Assembly: GCF_021698975.1 (NCBI RefSeq)
Contig: NZ_SSXA01000045.1
Coordinates: 1-52,953, forward strand
DNA: 52,953 nucleotides
DNA from: Blastococcus sp. KM273128
GTDB lineage: Bacteria > Actinomycetota > Actinomycetes > Mycobacteriales > Geodermatophilaceae
Direction of reading: 5' to 3'
Each line of letters starts with the position of its first letter. Position 1 is the first letter of the stretch. Made by a program: the position numbers and the translations under genes. Shown one piece after another: positions 49,641-52,953 of this stretch. The notes under the pieces were generated by a model, which was not told the origin of the DNA, searched no databases, and saw nothing but the letters and a program-made list of their open reading frames with translations.

Positions 49641-52625
49641 GTGGCCATGCGGCCCCCCGTGCCGGTACCGACGCTGTCGCGGCGCGCGAAGCTGGTCATC
49701 GGCGCCATCGCCGTGCTGCTGGTGCTGTTCACCGCCGTCGGCACCCTCACCAACGTCTACGTCGACTACCTGTGGTTCGACGAGACCGGCTTCACCGAGG
49801 TGTTCTGGACCGAGCTCCAGGCCCGCGCGCTGCTGTTCGCCGTGGCGGGCGTGGCGACCGGCGGGCTCACCGCGCTGGCCATGTACCTGGCCTACCGCTT
49901 CCGCCCCACGTTCCGCCCCATGTCGCTCGAGCAGCAGAACCTCGAGCGCTACCGGCAGTCCCTGGAGCCGCGGCGCGGCCTGGTGCTCACCGGCATCGCC
50001 GTCGTCCTCGGCCTGTTCGCCGGTTTCACCGCGCAGAGCAGCTGGGAGACCTGGCTGTCGTTCCGCAACAGCACCGACTTCGGCCGCACCGACCCGCAGT
50101 TCGGCGTCGACCTGTCGTTCTTCGTCTTCGACTACCCCTTCTACCGGCTGCTGCTGGGCTTCGGGTTCGCGGTCGTCATCCTGGCCCTCATCGGCTCGCT
50201 GCTGACCCACTACGTGTTCGGCGGGCTGCGGCTGCAGACCCCGGGCCAGAAGCTGACCGGCGCCGCCCGGGTGCAGCTGTCGGTCCTGCTGGGTGTCTTC
50301 CTCGCCCTCAAGGCCGTCGCCTACTGGCTGGACCGGTACGGGCTGGTCTACTCCAACCGCGGTGACGTGTTCACCGGTGCCAGCTACACCGACGTCAACG
50401 CGCTGCTGACGCCCAAGACGATCCTGGTCTTCGTCGCCGCGGTCTGCGCCCTGGCGTTCTTCGCCAACATCGTCGTCCGCAACTTCCTCCTGCCGGCCGC
50501 GGCCCTGGTGCTGCTGCTGGTCTCGAGCCTGGCGATCGGCGTGGCCTACCCGGCCGTCGTGCAGCAGTTCGTCGTCGGCCCGAGCGCCAACGAGAAGGAG
50601 GCGCCCTACATCGACCGGGCGATCGCGGCGACGCGGGACGCCTACGACCTGGCGGACATCGACTACGTCGACTACGCGCAGGACGCGACCGGTGACGAGG
50701 TCGACCCCGAGGCGGCCCTGGGGGACCTCCGGCAGGACTCCGAGACCATCCCGAACGCACGGCTGCTGGACCCGAACGTCCTCTCCGACACGTTCACCGC
50801 ACGCCAGCAGATCCGCAACGTGTACGGCTTCCCCGAGAAGCTGGACATCGACCGCTACACGATCGACGGCGAGACCCGCGACTACGTCGTGGCGGTGCGG
50901 GAGCTCAACAGCTCGGGGCTGTCCGAGAACCAGGACACCTGGATCAACCGGCACACCGTCTACACGCACGGCAACGGGTTCGTGGCCGCGCCGGCCAACG
51001 AGGTCGTCGCCGGCCAGGAGGGCGGCGAACCGCGGTTCACCACCCGGGACCTGCCCACCCGCGGGAACATCGACGTCGACGAGCCGCGCATCTACTACGG
51101 GGAGCTGATCGAGCGCAACGGGCAGGACGTGTACTCCGTGGTCGGGGCCCCCGAGGGTGCCGCGCCGCGCGAGTTCGACCAGCCCGAGGGTGGCTCGGAC
51201 GAGCGGCAGCTGAACAACACGTACGCCGGCGAGGGCGGCGTCGAGATCGGCAGCTTCTTCCGGCAGCTGACCTTCGCGATCCACTACCGCGAGCGCAACT
51301 TCCTGCTGTCCAGCGCCGTCAACGAGGAGTCCAAGGTCCTCTTCGTCCGCAACCCGCGGGACCGGGTGGAGAAGGTCGCGCCGTTCCTCGAGGTCGACGG
51401 CGACCCGTACCCCGCGGTCATCGACGGCGAGATCAAGTGGATCCTCGACGGCTACACGACGTCGGACTCCTACCCCTACGCCGAGCAGACGCAGCTGGGA
51501 GAGGTCGCCGCGGACGCGCTGACCGGCACGGGCACGACGGCGCTGCCGAACGAGACGGTCAACTACATCCGGAACTCGGTGAAGGCGACGGTCGACGCCT
51601 ACGACGGCACCGTGACGCTGTACGAGTGGGACACCGAGGACCCGGTCCTCCAGACCTTCCGCAAGGCGTTCCCCGGCGTCGTCGAGCCCCGCGAGGCGAT
51701 GCCCGAGGAGCTCGTCGACCACGTGCGGTACCCGGAGGACCTGTTCAAGGTGCAGCGGGACATCCTGACCCGCTACCACGTCGACGACCCGCAGGCCTTC
51801 TACAGCGGCAACAACCGCTGGCAGGTACCCGACGACCCGACGCAGAACACCGACCAGCCGCAGCCGGCGTACTTCATCCTCGCCGAGCGGCCCGGTGAGG
51901 AGGGTGCGTCCTTCCAGCTGACCAGCGCGCTGAACGCCTTCAACCGGCAGAACCTGTCGGCGTTCGTCTCGGCGTCCAGCGACCCGGAGACCTACGGGCA
52001 GCTGCAGGTGCTGAGGCTCCCGGGCAACACGCCGTTCCGCGGGCCGCAGCAGGTGCAGCAGTCGTTCAACACCAACGACGAGGTCGCCCGTGACCTGAAC
52101 CTCTTCCGGGGCGCGGACTCCACGCCGGTGTTCGGCAACCTGCTCACCCTGCCGATCGGCGACGGCGGGCTGCTCTACGTGCAGCCGCTCTACGTCGAGG
52201 GCACCGGGGAGAACTCCTTCCCGCTGCTGCGCAAGGTGCTGGTGAACTACGGCGACCGGGTCGGCTACGCCGACACGCTGGCCGAGGCGCTGGACCAGGT
52301 CTTCGGGCCGGGGGCCGGGGAGTCGGCCGTCGACAGCGACGACACCGGTGCCGACGGCGACGCCTCCGGCGACCTGCCGGAGACGCCGGAGACCCCGGCC
52401 CCGGACACGCCGACGCCGGTCGATCCGCCGGCCGACGGTGGCGGGGACGCCCCGAGCACCCCGGAGATGGCGGACGCGGTGGCCGACATCAACGCGGCGC
52501 TCGAGGCGCTGGCCACCGCCCAGCGCGACGGCGACTTCGCCGGCCAGGGTCAGGCGCTCGAGGACCTGCAGGCGGCCGTCACCGCCTACCAGGAGGCGCA
52601 GCGGGCAGCAGCCGGCACCGACTGA
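49641..52625 (+). CDS. UPF0182 (COG1615) large membrane protein
   Basis: A 994-aa membrane protein. About seven TM segments lie in the first 310 residues (for example LVIGAIAVLLVLFTAVGTLT and FAVVILALIGSLLTHYVFGG), with conserved VYVDYLWFDETGFTEVFW and SFFVFDYPFYR. A large extracytoplasmic domain of about 550 residues follows, then a Pro/Thr-rich linker and a C-terminal helical tail. The family is ubiquitous in actinobacteria, with no established function. GTG at 49641 has GAAGGAG about 8 nt upstream. Confidence 0.9.
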   Translation: MAMRPPVPVPTLSRRAKLVIGAIAVLLVLFTAVGTLTNVYVDYLWFDETGFTEVFWTELQARALLFAVAGVATGGLTALAMYLAYRFRPTFRPMSLEQQNLERYRQSLEPRRGLVLTGIAVVLGLFAGFTAQSSWETWLSFRNSTDFGRTDPQFGVDLSFFVFDYPFYRLLLGFGFAVVILALIGSLLTHYVFGGLRLQTPGQKLTGAARVQLSVLLGVFLALKAVAYWLDRYGLVYSNRGDVFTGASYTDVNALLTPKTILVFVAAVCALAFFANIVVRNFLLPAAALVLLLVSSLAIGVAYPAVVQQFVVGPSANEKEAPYIDRAIAATRDAYDLADIDYVDYAQDATGDEVDPEAALGDLRQDSETIPNARLLDPNVLSDTFTARQQIRNVYGFPEKLDIDRYTIDGETRDYVVAVRELNSSGLSENQDTWINRHTVYTHGNGFVAAPANEVVAGQEGGEPRFTTRDLPTRGNIDVDEPRIYYGELIERNGQDVYSVVGAPEGAAPREFDQPEGGSDERQLNNTYAGEGGVEIGSFFRQLTFAIHYRERNFLLSSAVNEESKVLFVRNPRDRVEKVAPFLEVDGDPYPAVIDGEIKWILDGYTTSDSYPYAEQTQLGEVAADALTGTGTTALPNETVNYIRNSVKATVDAYDGTVTLYEWDTEDPVLQTFRKAFPGVVEPREAMPEELVDHVRYPEDLFKVQRDILTRYHVDDPQAFYSGNNRWQVPDDPTQNTDQPQPAYFILAERPGEEGASFQLTSALNAFNRQNLSAFVSASSDPETYGQLQVLRLPGNTPFRGPQQVQQSFNTNDEVARDLNLFRGADSTPVFGNLLTLPIGDGGLLYVQPLYVEGTGENSFPLLRKVLVNYGDRVGYADTLAEALDQVFGPGAGESAVDSDDTGADGDASGDLPETPETPAPDTPTPVDPPADGGGDAPSTPEMADAVADINAALEALATAQRDGDFAGQGQALEDLQAAVTAYQEAQRAAAGTD

Positions 52626-52629
52626 CGGC

Positions 52630-52669
52630 CTCCCGGGCGGTGGGCGCCCCGGCGCCCACCGCCCGGGAG
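52630..52669. terminator. Strong hairpin after UPF0182
   Basis: A 19-bp perfect GC inverted repeat (52630-52648 with 52651-52669) lies 5 nt after the stop and just upstream of the tRNA promoter. It separates the two transcription units. Confidence 0.85.
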
Positions 52670-52673
52670 CTGG

Positions 52674-52679
52674 TAGGCT
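52674..52679 (+). promoter_or_regulatory. -10 element TAGGCT of the tRNA gene
   Basis: TAGGCT ends 12 nt before the first tRNA base, giving a 5' leader of only a few nucleotides. Confidence 0.6.
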
Positions 52680-52691
52680 GTTCCTCACCGA

Positions 52692-52768
52692 CGCGGGGTG
52701 GAGCAGCTCGGTAGCTCGCTGGGCTCATAACCCAGAGGTCGCAGGTTCGAATCCTGTCCCCGCTACCA
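52692..52768 (+). tRNA. Initiator tRNA-fMet (CAT)
   Basis: A 77-nt cloverleaf with 3' CCA encoded. The anticodon loop CTCATAA gives CAT. Initiator hallmarks are visible: a mismatch at the end of the acceptor stem (C1 against T72), an A11-T24 pair in the D stem (GAGC/GCTC) and three G-C pairs in the anticodon stem (GGG/CCC). T-loop TTCGAAT. It charges methionine that is formylated to start translation. Confidence 0.95.
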
Positions 52769-52770
52769 CC

Positions 52771-52806
52771 ACGAAGGCCCGGCCCCCCAGGGGGCCGGGC
52801 CTTCGT
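52771..52806. terminator. Terminator after the tRNA
   Basis: A perfect 16-bp stem (52771-52786 with 52791-52806) and a 4-nt loop lie immediately after the tRNA. It can serve both strands. Confidence 0.85.
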
Positions 52807-52839
52807 CGTGCTCGGGGTCCGCCGCCGGGCGGCGGCGGG

Positions 52840-52953
52840 TCAGCGCGCGTGGACGGGATCGGTGCGCTCGCGTGCCCGGTGGTCCTCCTGCCGGGGCGTG
52901 CGGCGGTAGGGCGTCGGGCGCGGCCGCCCGGGCGTCGCGGGGGAGGGCACGCG
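52840..52953 (-). CDS. Possible C-terminal end of an unidentified gene
   Basis: On the minus strand an open frame enters from the window edge and stops at 52840-52842. The visible tail is basic and Pro-rich (GRPRPTPYRRTPRQED, then VHAR). A terminator stands 34 bp downstream of its stop, as expected for a gene end. Too little is visible to name it; it could be a random high-GC frame. Confidence 0.3.
   Translation of the reverse strand, partial: RVPSPATPGRPRPTPYRRTPRQEDHRARERTDPVHAR

Overview
The window is about 53 kb of very GC-rich DNA with G/C-ending codons, many GTG starts, frequent 4-nt ATGA/GTGA overlaps, and actinobacterial marker genes (mycoredoxin, WhiB7, AdnAB, UvrD2, a mycothiol-type maleylpyruvate isomerase fold, an initiator tRNA with encoded CCA). 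I infer a free-living actinobacterium, most likely Geodermatophilaceae (Blastococcus/Modestobacter/Geodermatophilus type). I see no prophage, insertion sequence or CRISPR array. This is core chromosome.

Layout. 1-5.9 kb: a LysM protein (cut by the window edge), a small excisionase-type HTH protein, an orphan SAF/CpaB-like plus CpaE-like ATPase pair, a WS/DGAT-type acyltransferase with an altered active site, and a DUF6912-type protein. 5.9-12.2 kb: MaoC, Nudix, PH-domain, PHP, Cas4-like RecB nuclease, MpaB-type oxygenase and hydrolase genes. From about 12.2 kb to the end the order resembles, from memory, the M. tuberculosis Rv3212-Rv3193c neighbourhood: PQQ-like propeller, DEAD-box helicase, ferritin-like protein, DUF3107, TetR, DUF3152 (broken here), moeZ, alkyltransferase-like protein, adnA-adnB, nudC, mrx1, uvrD2, whiB7, ABC1 kinase, ThiF-like protein, metallopeptidases, PDZ/Lon-like protease and UPF0182. 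Blocks specific to this genome, such as an M16 peptidase pair, an M20 dipeptidase, a lipoprotein and a VOC protein, are interleaved. The window ends with initiator tRNA-fMet between two strong terminators.

How genes work together. DNA repair is well represented (AdnAB, UvrD2, an alkyltransferase-like protein, a RecB/Cas4-type nuclease). A thiol-stress theme links moeZ and the mrx1-ANTAR-kinase-like operon, which carry SigR/SigH-type GGAAT/GGAAG-N18-GTT promoter candidates. Antibiotic-stress control is centred on whiB7, which has a near-consensus promoter with an AT-rich block exactly 3 bp upstream of the -35, then a translated 102-codon leader ORF, then a terminator hairpin whose left arm can instead pair with the 3' end of that ORF. 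This is a plausible attenuation device and the most interesting part of the window.

Genome style. At least ten genes have a TANNNT -10 element 6-8 nt before the start codon and no Shine-Dalgarno, i.e. probable leaderless transcripts. Convergent pairs end in shared palindromic stop overlaps. Two genes appear to use CTG starts. Several short repeats and inverted repeats lie between genes.
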